Assembly (NCBI GenBank): GCA_963800335.1
Contig: CAWDAN010000001.1
Location: 434,001 to 498,000 of the forward strand
From: Flavisphingopyxis sp963800335
Lineage (GTDB): Bacteria > Pseudomonadota > Alphaproteobacteria > Sphingomonadales > Sphingomonadaceae
DNA: 64,000 nucleotides
Direction of reading: 5' to 3'
Each line of letters opens with the position of its first letter. Position 1 is the first letter of the stretch. The notes under the pieces were generated by a model. It saw only the letters and a list, made by a program, of their open reading frames with translations, made no database searches and was not told the origin of the DNA. The position numbers were made by a program, and so were the translations under genes. Of this stretch, positions 1-10,564 are shown in pieces.

Positions 1-18
1 ATTGCAAAGCGCTGTGGC

Positions 19-1320
19 ATGACCCTCACCGCCACCCTCGCTGCCGCGGCGACGACCGCGTTGCCGATCCCCGACAAGGGCGATACCGCCTGGATGATGA
101 CCGCGACGGTCCTCGTCCTGATGATGATCCTGCCCGGCCTCGCGCTGTTCTATGGCGGGCTGACGCGGACCAAGAACATGCTCTCGACAATGACGCAGGT
201 CGGCTCGGCCGCCTGCCTCGCGATGCTGGTCTGGGTCATGTGGGGCTACTCGCTCGCCTTCGGCCCCGCGCTCGGCGCGCCGTTCGAGGGCGCGGCACCG
301 TTCATCGCCGGACTGGGCAAGGCGTTCCTCGCTGGCGTCACGCCTCAATCGACCGTCGCGACCTTCAGCGACGGCGTCGTCATCCCCGAATATGTCTTCA
401 TTGCCTTCCAGATGACCTTTGCCGCGATCACGCTCGCGCTCGTCCTCGGTTCGACCGTCGAGCGGATGAAGTTTTCCGCAGTGATGCTCTTCGGCCTCGT
501 CTGGCTGACGATCGTCTACCTGCCGATCGCGCACATGGTGTGGGCCGAGGGGGGCTTATTCTATGCAATGGGCGCGCTCGATTTCGCCGGCGGCACCGTT
601 GTCCACATCAATGCCGGCGTGTCGGCGCTCGTCGCCTGCCTCGTCCTCGGGCCGCGGCTCGGTTTTCGCAAGGACGTGATGGCGCCGCACTCGCTCGTCA
701 TGACCGGCATCGGCACCGGGCTGCTGTGGGTCGGCTGGTTCGGATTCAATGCGGGTAGCGCGCTCGAAGCCAATGGATCGGCCGCGCTGGCGATGATCAA
801 CACCTTCGTCGCGGGCGCCGCGGCGGCGATCGCCTGGCTGCTGGTCGAGCGGGTCAGCGGGCGCAAGCCCTCGGCGCTCGGCTTCTGTTCGGGGATTGTC
901 GCGGGGCTCGTCGCGGTCACCCCGGCGGCGGGCAATGCCGGGCCGTTCGGTGCGATCCTGCTCGGTAGCCTCGCCTCGGTCGCGTGCTTCTTCGCCGTCA
1001 CCGCGCTCAAGAACCGGCTCGGCTATGACGATGCGCTCGATGCCTTTGGCATTCACGGGCTCGGCGGGATCGTCGGCGCGCTCGGGACCGCCTTCACGAT
1101 GCACCCCGCGCTCGGTGGCCCCGGCGCGGCCGATTATGCGCTCTGGGCGCAGCTCGGCAAGCAGCTGCTGGCGGTCGCCACGACGATCGCCTGGGCGAGC
1201 ATCGGCACCTGGATCGCGCTCACCGTGATCCGTCCCTTCACGCGCCTGCGCGTCGATCCCGAAGTCGAGCGCCAGGGCCTCGATCTCGGCGAACATGGCG
1301 AGCGCGCGTACAACTATTAG
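19..1320 (+). CDS. amtB: AmtB-family ammonium channel
   Basis: Inner-membrane ammonium/ammonia channel of the Amt/Mep/Rh family; the 433-residue length is normal for the family. About eleven hydrophobic segments are visible. The twin pore histidines lie in VVHINAGVSALV (about residue 195) and AFGIHGLGGIVGAL (about residue 345), and the family signature DFAGGTVVHI is present. The ATG at 19 is the first in view, but the frame is open back to base 1, so the true start, perhaps with a signal peptide, may lie outside the window. A glnK partner, if present, would also be upstream. The stop overlaps the convergent GMC oxidoreductase stop by a few bases. Confidence 0.93.
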   Translation: MTLTATLAAAATTALPIPDKGDTAWMMTATVLVLMMILPGLALFYGGLTRTKNMLSTMTQVGSAACLAMLVWVMWGYSLAFGPALGAPFEGAAPFIAGLGKAFLAGVTPQSTVATFSDGVVIPEYVFIAFQMTFAAITLALVLGSTVERMKFSAVMLFGLVWLTIVYLPIAHMVWAEGGLFYAMGALDFAGGTVVHINAGVSALVACLVLGPRLGFRKDVMAPHSLVMTGIGTGLLWVGWFGFNAGSALEANGSAALAMINTFVAGAAAAIAWLLVERVSGRKPSALGFCSGIVAGLVAVTPAAGNAGPFGAILLGSLASVACFFAVTALKNRLGYDDALDAFGIHGLGGIVGALGTAFTMHPALGGPGAADYALWAQLGKQLLAVATTIAWASIGTWIALTVIRPFTRLRVDPEVERQGLDLGEHGERAYNY

Positions 1321-2913
1321 GCGCTGAGATCGCTTCCGATGAAATCGGCGCACCTCTCGCCAATCATGATTGACGGCGCGTTGGTGTTGCCGCTGACGAT
1401 CTGCGGCATGATCGAGGCATCGGCGACGTAGAGGCCGTCGATCCCGCGCAGCTTGAGCCGCGGATCGACGACGCTGGCGGCATCGCTGCCCATGCGGCAC
1501 GTCCCGACGGGATGGTAGACGGTGTCGGCGCGGCTGCGGATCATCGCGTCGAGCGCGGCGTCGTCGGCGATGTTGACCGGATGGCGATCGACCCCGGCAT
1601 AGTCCGACAGCGGCGGGGCATCGAAGATCCGGTACATCAGGCGCACGCCTTCGCGCAAAACCGCGATGTCGGTGTCGTCGGTCAGGAAGGCGGGATCGAT
1701 CACCGGGGCGTCGGCGGCATCGCCGCTGGCGAGCGACACCGTGCCGCGGCTCGCCGGGCGCAGGACGCAGGCGTGGCACGAATAGCCGTGGCCCTTGACC
1801 TTCTCGCGGCCATGATCCTCGAGCAGCGCGGGGACGAAATGAAACTGCACGTCGGGGGCGGGGGCATCGGGCATCACCGACCAGAACCCGCCCGCCTCGG
1901 CATAGGGCGTCGTCATCGTCCCCGTGCGGTGGCGGCGATGCTCCCAGATCGCCTTGACGACCTTGATCGTCCCGGCGAGCGACTGGCCCATGAAGTCGTG
2001 GCTCTGCGTCGCAAAGCCCGCGACGTAATCGATATGGTCGTGCAGGTTCGCGCCGACTTCGCCGCGATCGGCGATAACCGCGATGCCGTGGCGCGCCAGT
2101 TGCGCGCCCGGGCCGATCCCCGAACACATCAGGATCTGCGGGCTGTTGAACGCGCCCGCGCTCAGCACGACCGCGCCGCTTGCGCGGATCGTCTGCGGAC
2201 GTCTTGCCCGCGCCGGATCGCGACCCCGACGGCGCGGCCGTCCTCGACCAGGATCTTCTCGACCAGCACGCCGGTGCGGATGTCGAGATTGGCGCGTCCG
2301 CGCGCGGGGTCCAGATAGGCGCGCGCCGCCGACCAGCGTTCGCCGCCCTTCTGCGTCACCTGGTACATGCCGAATCCGCGCTGATCGGCGCCGTTGAAAT
2401 CGTCGGTGGTCTTCAATTGGAGCTCGCCCGCCGACGCGACGAAGGCGCGGCTGCCGGGATTGGTCCAGTGCTGGTCGCTGACGGTGAGCGGGCCGTCGCC
2501 GCCGTGATATGGCATCGCCGCCGCGCTCGTTGCCTTCGGACGCCTTGAACCACGGCAGGACGTCGTCATACGCCCAGCCGGTGCAGCCCAATCGCGGCCC
2601 AGTTGTCATAGTCCCACGCGTTGCCGCGAATATAGACCATCGCGTTGATCGCGCTCGATCCGCCGAGCCCCCGCCCACGCGGCTGGTAGCCGGTGCGGCC
2701 ATTGAGGCCCGGCTGCGGCACCGTCTCGTATCGATAGTTCGACGCGTCGGGGATGAAGGGCATCATGCCGGGCGTCTTGACCCGCCAGTCGTCATTGTCG
2801 CCGCCCGCTTCGAGCAGGCAAACGCGGAGTTTGGGGTCTTCGCTGAGCCGCGCCGCGACCGCACTCCCCGCGCTGCCCCCGCCGATCACGATCACGTCGA
2901 ACTGGTCGGTCAT
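1317..2913 (-). pseudogene. GMC oxidoreductase (choline dehydrogenase-like), frame broken three times
   Basis: FAD-dependent glucose-methanol-choline oxidoreductase, about 532 residues once frames are joined. The N-terminus carries the dinucleotide motif VIGGGSAGSAVAARL, then GRGLGGSSAINAMVYIRGN. The C-terminus has the catalytic-type HPVGTCRMG and the GNTNAPSIMIGERCADFI end typical of the family. Reading frame changes are needed near 2575, 2515 and 2210; all peptide sequence is retained in the alternate frames, so sequencing indels are as likely as true decay. The ATG at 2913 overlaps the upstream desaturase stop as ATGA, so the two are probably translationally coupled. The substrate cannot be told from sequence. 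Confidence 0.82.
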
Positions 2914-3812
2914 CGATTCCCCTTTTCGAGCCACGCGGCCCGGATGGTGTCGCTCGTGTCGCGCGAGCCATCGTGGCTCCAGCCGGGCTCGCGGATGATA
3001 TAATTGAGCTTGTGCCGCCACGGCGCGCGCCACACGTCGCGCGCGATGCCGACCCACTCGTGGACCGCCGCCCAGAGGACGTTGAAGCTGCCGAGATTGT
3101 TGACGAGGCCATAGCGGATGCGTCTCGGCTTCGGTCTCGGGTTCGAAGGTGCCGAACATCCTGTCCCAGACGATGAACACCCCGGCATAATTGCGGTCGA
3201 GATAGCGCGCGTTGGTCGCATGGTGGACGCGGTGGTGGCTCGGCGTGTTCATGACCGCCTCGAACCAGCGCGGCATCCGGTCGATCGCCTCGGTATGGAT
3301 CCAGAACTGGTAGATCAGGTTGAGCCCCGCGACGAAGAACACCATCGCGGGCGGAAAGCCGATCAGGAACAACGGCAGGCGAAAGATGAAGGCGATGCTG
3401 AGGAAGCCCGTCCACGTCTGCCTGAGCGCGGTCGACAGGTTATAATGCTGGCTCGAATGGTGGATGACGTGGCTCGCCCAGAACCAGCGGACGCGGTGCG
3501 CCGAGCGGTGGAAGACGTAATAGGCGAGATCGTCGATCACGAAGCAGAGGATCCACGCCCACCACCAGCGCGCAAATCCATGCCGATGTCGAACAGCGCG
3601 AAAGTGTGGACCCAGGTCGCCAGCGCATAGACCAGCCCCGCCGACAGCACTCCGGCGACCGTGCTGCCAAGGCCGAGGAACAGCGATGTCGCGGTATCGC
3701 CGGGCGAATAGGCGCGGGTCTGCTTGCGCCGCCGGACCAGCCAGATCTCGACGAGCATCAGCGCGACGAAGGCGGGGACCGCGTAATCGACCGGATTGGG
3801 CAGCTCGCTCAT
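2910..3812 (-). pseudogene. Sterol desaturase / fatty acid hydroxylase family membrane protein, frame broken twice
   Basis: Integral-membrane di-iron oxygenase of the fatty acid hydroxylase superfamily, about 300 residues. It starts MSELPNPVDYAVPAFVALML, a first membrane helix. The histidine clusters FHRSAHRVRW, SHVIHHSSQHYN and PSHHRVHHATN are the expected metal ligands. Frame changes are needed near 3575 and 3120, after which the C-terminus continues as GLVNNLGSFNVLWAAVHEW. The start overlaps the preceding small gene (ATGA) and the stop overlaps the GMC oxidoreductase start (ATGA), making a tight three-gene operon. The lipid or isoprenoid substrate is unknown. Confidence 0.82.
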
Positions 3813-4208
3813 GCGCTGTGCTCGAGCCGCTGCCGCCACGCGGTGCGGCTCGCCGCGTCGGGAAAGGTCAGGTTGACGCGCCCGAAATAGCGGTCGCCGC
3901 TCTCGATATGGAGGACAGTTGTCGTCGCGCTCGGCGGTATGGATCGGCGGCAGCAGCTTGCGCGCGGCATAGTAGCTGCCGAGCCGTTTCAGGACGACGA
4001 AATCGCCCTTGTCGCCCGCGACCAGCGCGCCATTGCCTTCGCCGCAGACGATCGCGTCGGTCGCGGTAAAGCCGTGGACCATCGCTTCGGCGTTTTCGCA
4101 GGCTTCGCTTGGCCCGGCGAGTTGCGCGCGGCCGAGGCCGAGCAGCTTGACCGCGGCGATCACCGCGAGAACCGCGACCAGCGATCCGATGATCTGCAGC
4201 AGGTTCAT
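3809..4208 (-). CDS. Small membrane-anchored protein, first gene of the desaturase operon (one frame break)
   Basis: About 132 residues if one extra base near 3918 is removed. The N-terminus (MNLLQIIGSLVAVLAVIAAV) is a transmembrane helix or uncleaved signal anchor. The rest is a soluble domain containing two cysteines (SEACENAEAM and DAIVCGEGNG). After the break the frame reads TTVLHIESGDRYFGRVNLTF and ends RLEHSA. The TGA stop overlaps the desaturase ATG. I do not recognise the family. Its place suggests a job with the desaturase and GMC oxidoreductase, but that is inference only. Confidence 0.6.
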
Positions 4209-4220
4209 CGCGCCGTCCGG

Positions 4221-4652
4221 TCAGTCCCCGCCGGCTGCGAGCGTATCGGCCATCGCGCGGATCGGGGTGATGTCATAGCCACCCTCTGCGGCACACGTCG
4301 CCAGCTCGTCGGGCGACCGGCCCGCCTTGGCCTGTGCCAGCGTCCACAGGAAGGTCGATCGCGTCCCCGACCGGCAATAGCCGAGCACGGGCGCGTCGGC
4401 GTGCGCCAGGACTTCGGCGAGGAGGTCGATCTGCGGATGCGAAAATCCCGCCTGCGTCACCGGGATCGCGACGTAATCGAGCCCCGCTGCCCTGGCCGCG
4501 GCCTCGATCTCGGCGCCCTGCGGCGCGCCCGGATCCTCGCCATCGGGACGGTTGTTGACGATCGTCCCGATTCCAAGGCGTGCCGCCTCGGCGACGTCGT
4601 CGGGGCCGATCTGTTCGCTGGCGTAGAAATGCTCGTCGATTTTACGGATCAT
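4221..4652 (-). CDS. DUF442/TIGR01244-type phosphatase-like protein
   Basis: A 143-residue cytoplasmic protein of the beta-lactamase-hydrolase-like phosphatase group (TIGR01244, often labelled sulfur transferase). The P-loop GYCRSGTRS gives the Cys-x5-Arg signature of dual-specificity phosphatases, around residue 93. Upstream is the conserved segment GIGTIVNNRPDGEDPGAPQG. Related proteins are fused or adjacent to sulfide or beta-lactamase-fold genes; no such partner is seen here. The natural substrate is unknown. Confidence 0.85.
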   Translation of the reverse strand: MIRKIDEHFYASEQIGPDDVAEAARLGIGTIVNNRPDGEDPGAPQGAEIEAAARAAGLDYVAIPVTQAGFSHPQIDLLAEVLAHADAPVLGYCRSGTRSTFLWTLAQAKAGRSPDELATCAAEGGYDITPIRAMADTLAAGGD

Positions 4653-4716
4653 GTTGCGGTTCCTTTGGCCCTATTATGGAATTGCGCCCCGCGCAAGTCC
4701 AGCGCGACGGAGGCGA

Positions 4717-6493
<1,777 letters not shown>

Positions 6494-6542
6494 CGCCTGC
6501 GTGGCTAAGCGCGCGCGCCGCCCGCGGCAAGGGTGCTGGCAA

Positions 6543-6582
6543 TCAAAAGACGGCGCCGCCCCCGGTTCTACGGGGACGGCGC
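6543..6582 (-). terminator. Rho-independent terminator after the CC_3452-type gene
   Basis: On the minus strand an 11-base-pair GC stem (bases 6572-6582 against 6553-6563, one G-U pair) with an 8-base loop is followed by CGTCTTTTG. It lies about 50 bases past the stop of the small secreted protein gene and ahead of recQ, so it separates the two transcripts. Confidence 0.7.
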
Positions 6583-6631
6583 AGGACGTGCACGGCGGAG
6601 AGGGGGACCGGCACGTAAGGGTGAGGCGGCG

Positions 6632-6943
6632 TTACTTGCCCGCGTTGCAGCTTTCGAGCGCGGCGGTGTCGAACGCCTTGCCGGCGGCGACAAAGCTCGT
6701 CAGCGGTCCGACCTGCTTGGCCAGCGCCGAGCAGACGATGGCGTCGCGCGACGGGCTTTTCTGGCTCGCGGCGCACTGCTCATCGTCGCAGTTCCAGATC
6801 AACCCCTTGGCGACGAGCTTGGCCTTGGCGGGCGGGGTTGCGAGGCTGGCCTGATAATATGCGCCGCCGCTCGCGATGGCGGGGACGGCGAACGACATGG
6901 CGGCGAGCGAAAGCGCGGCGGTGAAGGCGGTGAGGGTGCGCAT
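6632..6943 (-). CDS. Small secreted protein, CC_3452 family
   Basis: A 103-residue protein with a cleavable signal peptide (hydrophobic core AALSLAAMSFAVPAIASG), then YYQASLATPPAKAKLVAKG and four cysteines (WNCDDEQC, IVCSAL, ESCNAG) that could form two disulfides in the periplasm. It resembles the CC_3452 family of Caulobacterales and Sphingomonadales. The function is unknown. It is transcribed divergently from the HxlR regulator, across a strong inverted repeat at 6972-7012. Confidence 0.72.
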   Translation of the reverse strand: MRTLTAFTAALSLAAMSFAVPAIASGGAYYQASLATPPAKAKLVAKGLIWNCDDEQCAASQKSPSRDAIVCSALAKQVGPLTSFVAAGKAFDTAALESCNAGK

Positions 6944-6971
6944 GGGGAATTCCTTACTGTCATAGATGTAG

Positions 6972-7012
6972 GTTGCGAATCACTACCTATATAATTAGTA
7001 GCGATATGCAAC
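6972..7012. promoter_or_regulatory. 41-base inverted repeat, candidate HxlR operator
   Basis: GTTGC (6972-6976) pairs with GCAAC (7008-7012), and ATCACTAC (6979-6986) with GTAGCGAT (6998-7005, one mismatch), around an AT-rich centre containing TATATAAT. It lies in the divergent gap between the CC_3452-type gene and the HxlR gene. Such dyads in a regulator's own divergent promoter are typical operators; binding by this HxlR protein is inference. Confidence 0.55.
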
Positions 7013-7080
7013 TGTTTTTTTTGCGCGACGCGAAAAATGTTGCAATCCTTGCGCAAAGTTGCGCTAGAACGGGAAATTCC

Positions 7081-7566
7081 ATGGGCAAGCTGCGTGAAAA
7101 TCTGGGCGATTACGACAATTGCGGCCTTGCCTCGGCTCTCGAGGCGATGGGCGAGCGCTGGTCGTTCATGATCCTGCGCGCGGCGTTCAACGGCCTTCAC
7201 CATTTCGAGGAGTTCCAGGCCGAGCTCGGGATCGCGCGCAATATTCTTGCCGGTCGCCTCGCGCGGCTGGTCGATCACGGCATTCTTGAACGCACCGCGC
7301 TGCCCTCCGATCGCCGCAAGGTCGTCTACGCGCTGACCGAAAAGGGCGCCGGCCTGCTCCCCGCGATGGTCGCGCTGCGCCAATGGGGCGAGACCTGGGG
7401 GAAAATCGAATCCTCGCCGACGCTGGTCGACGATCGCGACGAGCTGCCGATCCGCGCCGTCGCGCTGCACGCGCATGACGGGCGCCCGTTGCGGCTCGAG
7501 GAACTGCGCTGGAAACGGACCGGCGAACTAACCGAACTCGGCGGCCATCGCGAGGAGGAAGCTTGA
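7081..7566 (+). CDS. HxlR-family winged-helix transcriptional regulator
   Basis: A 161-residue DNA-binding regulator. The HxlR signature is clear: NCGLASALEAMGERWSFMIL at the N-terminus, then FEEFQAELGIARNILAGRL (recognition helix) and the wing region RRKVVYALTEKGAGLLP. I chose the ATG at 7081 (MGKLRENLGDYDNCG) because family members begin close to the cysteine; the frame itself opens earlier. No second conserved cysteine is needed in this family. Its stop overlaps the TTG start of the downstream sensor kinase, so regulator and two-component system are probably co-translated. Confidence 0.88.
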   Translation: MGKLRENLGDYDNCGLASALEAMGERWSFMILRAAFNGLHHFEEFQAELGIARNILAGRLARLVDHGILERTALPSDRRKVVYALTEKGAGLLPAMVALRQWGETWGKIESSPTLVDDRDELPIRAVALHAHDGRPLRLEELRWKRTGELTELGGHREEEA

Positions 7567-8834
7567 GCACGCGCGTCCTTGTCACCGCGCAATCGCTGCT
7601 GCGCCGCTTCCTTCCCCCTGATCAGGCGTCGAGCACGCCGAGCAGCGCAAGCGACAGCCCCCATGCCGCTGCGCCGACCGGCAACCCGTTTTTCTCCGAT
7701 CCGCTCGGTCGCGCGGCGGACGGCAGCAAGCGCGTCGACGGTTTCTTCGCCAACAAGGTGCGCGCCTTCTGGTATCTCCAGATCGCCGGCTGGATCGGCG
7801 CGCTGGGCCTGCGCGTGCCGACTGCACTCGCCAATGGTCAGCCCGCCTCCTACCTCGTCCCCGCGATCATCTCGACGATCACCGGCTTCTCGCTGACGCT
7901 GATCATGTCGGTCCTCTACCACAGCGTGATCGACCGCCGCCCGCTCGTCACCTGGACCGCATCGCTCACCGTCCTCGTCACCGCCAGTGCGCTCTACAGC
8001 TTCATCGACGGCTGGGTATTCCAGAGCCTGCGCGCGACCAATACCGATTTCTCGATCCTGTCGATCGGCGCCTTCTTCCTCGACGCGACGTTGCTCGGCG
8101 CCTGGTCGGCGCTCTATTTCGCGATCAATTACTTCCTCCGCATCGAGGAACAGGCCGACCAGCTCATCGTGCTCGAGGCGCAGGCGACCTCGGCGCAGCT
8201 CGCAATGCTGCGCTACCAGCTCAACCCGCATTTCCTGTTCAATACGCTCAACAGCATCTCGACGCTCGTCCTGCTGCGCCAGACCGAACCGGCCAATGCG
8301 ATGCTGTCGCGCCTGTCGGCATTCCTGCGCTACACGCTTGCCAACGAACCGACCGCGCAGGTCACGCTGGCGCAGGAGGTCGAAACGCTGAAGCTCTATC
8401 TCGATATTGAAAAAATGCGCTTCGAGGAACGGCTGCGCCCGCATTTCGATATCGACCCGTCGGTTGCCGACGCGCGCGTTCCCTCGCTGATTCTCCAGCC
8501 GCTGGTCGAGAACGCGATCAAATACGCGGTAACGCCAAAGGAGGACGGCGCCGACATCCTCGTTGCCGCGCAGCGCCGCGATGGCGTCCTGCGGATCGAG
8601 GTGACCGATAGCGGCCCTGGCTTGAATATCGGCGACACGCGGCCCACACTTGCTGCACCCAATCTTTCGACCGGAGTCGGTTTGGCCAACATTCGCGACC
8701 GTCTGGCGCAAGCCTATGGCGACAAGCAGCGATTTGCGACCAAGTCGATTCCCGGCGGCGGCTTTTCGGTCACGCTCGAATTGCCCTATTCCGCCGAAGA
8801 TTCGCCGAACCAAGAGGTACGACCCTTCGCATGA
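7563..8834 (+). CDS. LytS/YehU-type sensor histidine kinase
   Basis: A 423-residue membrane sensor kinase. After an N-terminal cytoplasmic stretch, four hydrophobic segments lie at about residues 70-200. The His_kinase phospho-acceptor motif LNPHFLFNTLNS follows, with the histidine at residue 223, and then an HATPase domain (LVENAIKYAV, GGGFSVTLEL). The start is TTG at 7563, with an AGGAGG ribosome-binding site at 7553-7558 and overlap with the HxlR stop (TTGA). The stop overlaps the response-regulator start (ATGA). It should phosphorylate the LytTR partner; no signal-binding domain is recognisable. Confidence 0.92.
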   Translation: MSTRVLVTAQSLLRRFLPPDQASSTPSSASDSPHAAAPTGNPFFSDPLGRAADGSKRVDGFFANKVRAFWYLQIAGWIGALGLRVPTALANGQPASYLVPAIISTITGFSLTLIMSVLYHSVIDRRPLVTWTASLTVLVTASALYSFIDGWVFQSLRATNTDFSILSIGAFFLDATLLGAWSALYFAINYFLRIEEQADQLIVLEAQATSAQLAMLRYQLNPHFLFNTLNSISTLVLLRQTEPANAMLSRLSAFLRYTLANEPTAQVTLAQEVETLKLYLDIEKMRFEERLRPHFDIDPSVADARVPSLILQPLVENAIKYAVTPKEDGADILVAAQRRDGVLRIEVTDSGPGLNIGDTRPTLAAPNLSTGVGLANIRDRLAQAYGDKQRFATKSIPGGGFSVTLELPYSAEDSPNQEVRPFA

Positions 8835-9631
8835 CCATTCGCACCATATTAGTCGACGACGAGAAGCTGGCGATCGAGGGGCTGCGCTTGCGCCTCGAAC
8901 CGTTCGACGATGTCGAGATCATCGACACCTGCCAGAACGGCCGCGAGGCGATCCGCAAGATCAAGACGCACAAGCCCGACCTCGTCTTCCTCGATATCCA
9001 GATGCCCGGCTTCGACGGCTTTTCGGTTGTCCAGGGGATGATGGACATCGAACCGCCTCTGTTCGTCTTCGTCACCGCCTATAGCGACCACGCGATCCGC
9101 GCGTTCGAAGCGCAGGCCGCAGATTACCTGATGAAACCGGTCGATCCGCAACGGCTTGCCGATGCGCTCGATCGTGTCCGCCTGCGCCTGTCCGAAAAGC
9201 GCGGCGCGGCCGAGGTCGAACGCCTGAAGGAGGTCCTCGCCGAGGTCGCCCCCGACAGCGCCGACCGCTATGAAAGCGAGGAAGAGGTCCCCGCCGCCAA
9301 CCGCTTCGAAAAGCTCATCAACATCAAGGATCGCGGCCAGATCTTCCGCGTCGACGTTGACACGATCGAGCGGATCGACGCGGCGGGCGATTACATGGTG
9401 ATCGAAACCGCCGACAATTCGCTGATCCTGCGCGAGACGATGAAGGACCTCGAAAAGCGCCTCGACCCGCGCAATTTCCAGCGCGTCCACCGCTCGACGA
9501 TCGTCAACCTCGGCCTCGTGCGCCAAGTCCGCCCGCACACCAACGGCGAATGTTTCCTCGTCCTCGAATCAGGCGCCGAGGTGAAGGTCAGCCGCAGCTA
9601 CCGCGACGTTGTCGCGCGGTTCGTGCACTGA
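8831..9631 (+). CDS. LytTR-family response regulator
   Basis: A 266-residue regulator. The receiver domain (residues 1-120) has the phospho-acceptor Asp55 in LVFLDIQMPG, the acidic pair DDE at residues 8-10 and the lysine in LMKPVDPQ. The C-terminal LytTR DNA-binding domain (about residues 155-266) has AAGDYMVIETADN and RNFQRVHRSTIVNL. The start codon overlaps the kinase stop, so this is the cognate output protein. LytTR regulators bind tandem imperfect direct repeats; I could not assign a site here. Confidence 0.93.
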   Translation: MTIRTILVDDEKLAIEGLRLRLEPFDDVEIIDTCQNGREAIRKIKTHKPDLVFLDIQMPGFDGFSVVQGMMDIEPPLFVFVTAYSDHAIRAFEAQAADYLMKPVDPQRLADALDRVRLRLSEKRGAAEVERLKEVLAEVAPDSADRYESEEEVPAANRFEKLINIKDRGQIFRVDVDTIERIDAAGDYMVIETADNSLILRETMKDLEKRLDPRNFQRVHRSTIVNLGLVRQVRPHTNGECFLVLESGAEVKVSRSYRDVVARFVH

Positions 9632-9747
9632 TTGGAAACGGCGCTGCAATTCGATGCCCGATGGCGTCCAACGCCCTGGTTCGCCACGATGGCGAGGGGC
9701 AGCTTCAATAAGCTGTCGTTCATGCATCGGCTGACAGGATCTTCATT

Positions 9748-10110
9748 ATGAAAGCTTGGATGCCATCCTTCACCATCGCCCTGCTCGCTGCGGCAACGCC
9801 GGCGCATGCGACGGGCGGTCTACGGTGCGAAACCGCCGGTCCGCAACCGATCGAAGTTCTTCTGGGCTTTGGACACGTTCCCAGCGCATCGTTGTTTCTC
9901 GCGAAGCTCACCGACGATGGCGAAAGCGTGCCCGTGACCGCATCGCAATGGTGGATGCAAGAGTCCGAACTCCGACTCGCCCTCGTCTCCGAGGATGCGT
10001 CGCGCGTGGAACTCTTGCTCAGCGCGAAATGGAAAGATGTAGCGCATTCTTACGATGGCGAGATCTGGCGCAATGGCCGCAAGCGATGGGTGCGTTGCCG
10101 AGAGAGCTGA
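9748..10110 (+). CDS. Small secreted hypothetical protein
   Basis: A 120-residue protein with a typical signal peptide (MKAWMPSFTIALLAAATPAHA), preceded by AGGAT about nine bases before the ATG. Two cysteines, LRCETAG just after the signal and WVRCRES at the very end, could pair in the periplasm. The middle is a beta-rich segment (VLLGFGHVPSASLFLAKLTD). It is the only frame here with a signal peptide and usable start. Family not recognised. Confidence 0.6.
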   Translation: MKAWMPSFTIALLAAATPAHATGGLRCETAGPQPIEVLLGFGHVPSASLFLAKLTDDGESVPVTASQWWMQESELRLALVSEDASRVELLLSAKWKDVAHSYDGEIWRNGRKRWVRCRES

Positions 10111-10131
10111 CGTCGCCGACCCAAGCGAATG

Positions 10132-10512
10132 TTATTTTCGTTCTGCGGCCATGGATTTCCACCCCCACAGACTGAGGACGAACATCGCCGCGTTCGCACC
10201 GAAGTCGAGCACCAGCCACCGGTTGAAGATCGGCACTTCAAAGACGAACCAGTAGTTGAACCAGAAGAACGGGATGAGAGCGATCGCGTAGACCATGAAC
10301 GTGATGCGCTGCCAACGGCTGAACCAGATGAACAGCCCGCCCAATACGGCCTGGGCCCCGAAGCAGCCGATCAACAAGGCGCTCGTTGCGCTGAGGTGCT
10401 GATAGGCTGGCGTTACCGTGAGCCTCTCCACCATATGGGGCGCAACGAGGCACCAGCCACCCAGGATCAGATACGGCAGCGCTATGATGCGCTGGATGTG
10501 AAGGGGCTGCAT
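10132..10512 (-). CDS. Small four-helix membrane protein, unknown
   Basis: A 126-residue, strongly hydrophobic protein with about four transmembrane helices (IIALPYLILGGWCLVAP, ALLIGCFGAQAVLGGLFIWF, ITFMVYAIALIPFFWFNYWF, MFVLSLWGW). I chose the ATG at 10512 (MQPLHIQRI) with GGGAG upstream; the frame extends further but without helix-compatible sequence. It lies just downstream of the HWE sensor kinase on the same strand, with a gap of about 50 bases. Family not recognised. Confidence 0.65.
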   Translation of the reverse strand: MQPLHIQRIIALPYLILGGWCLVAPHMVERLTVTPAYQHLSATSALLIGCFGAQAVLGGLFIWFSRWQRITFMVYAIALIPFFWFNYWFVFEVPIFNRWLVLDFGANAAMFVLSLWGWKSMAAERK

Positions 10513-10564
10513 GGCGGTTTTCTCCCGTAACAGCGGTAAATTCGGCGGTTGCAAAAGACAAATA

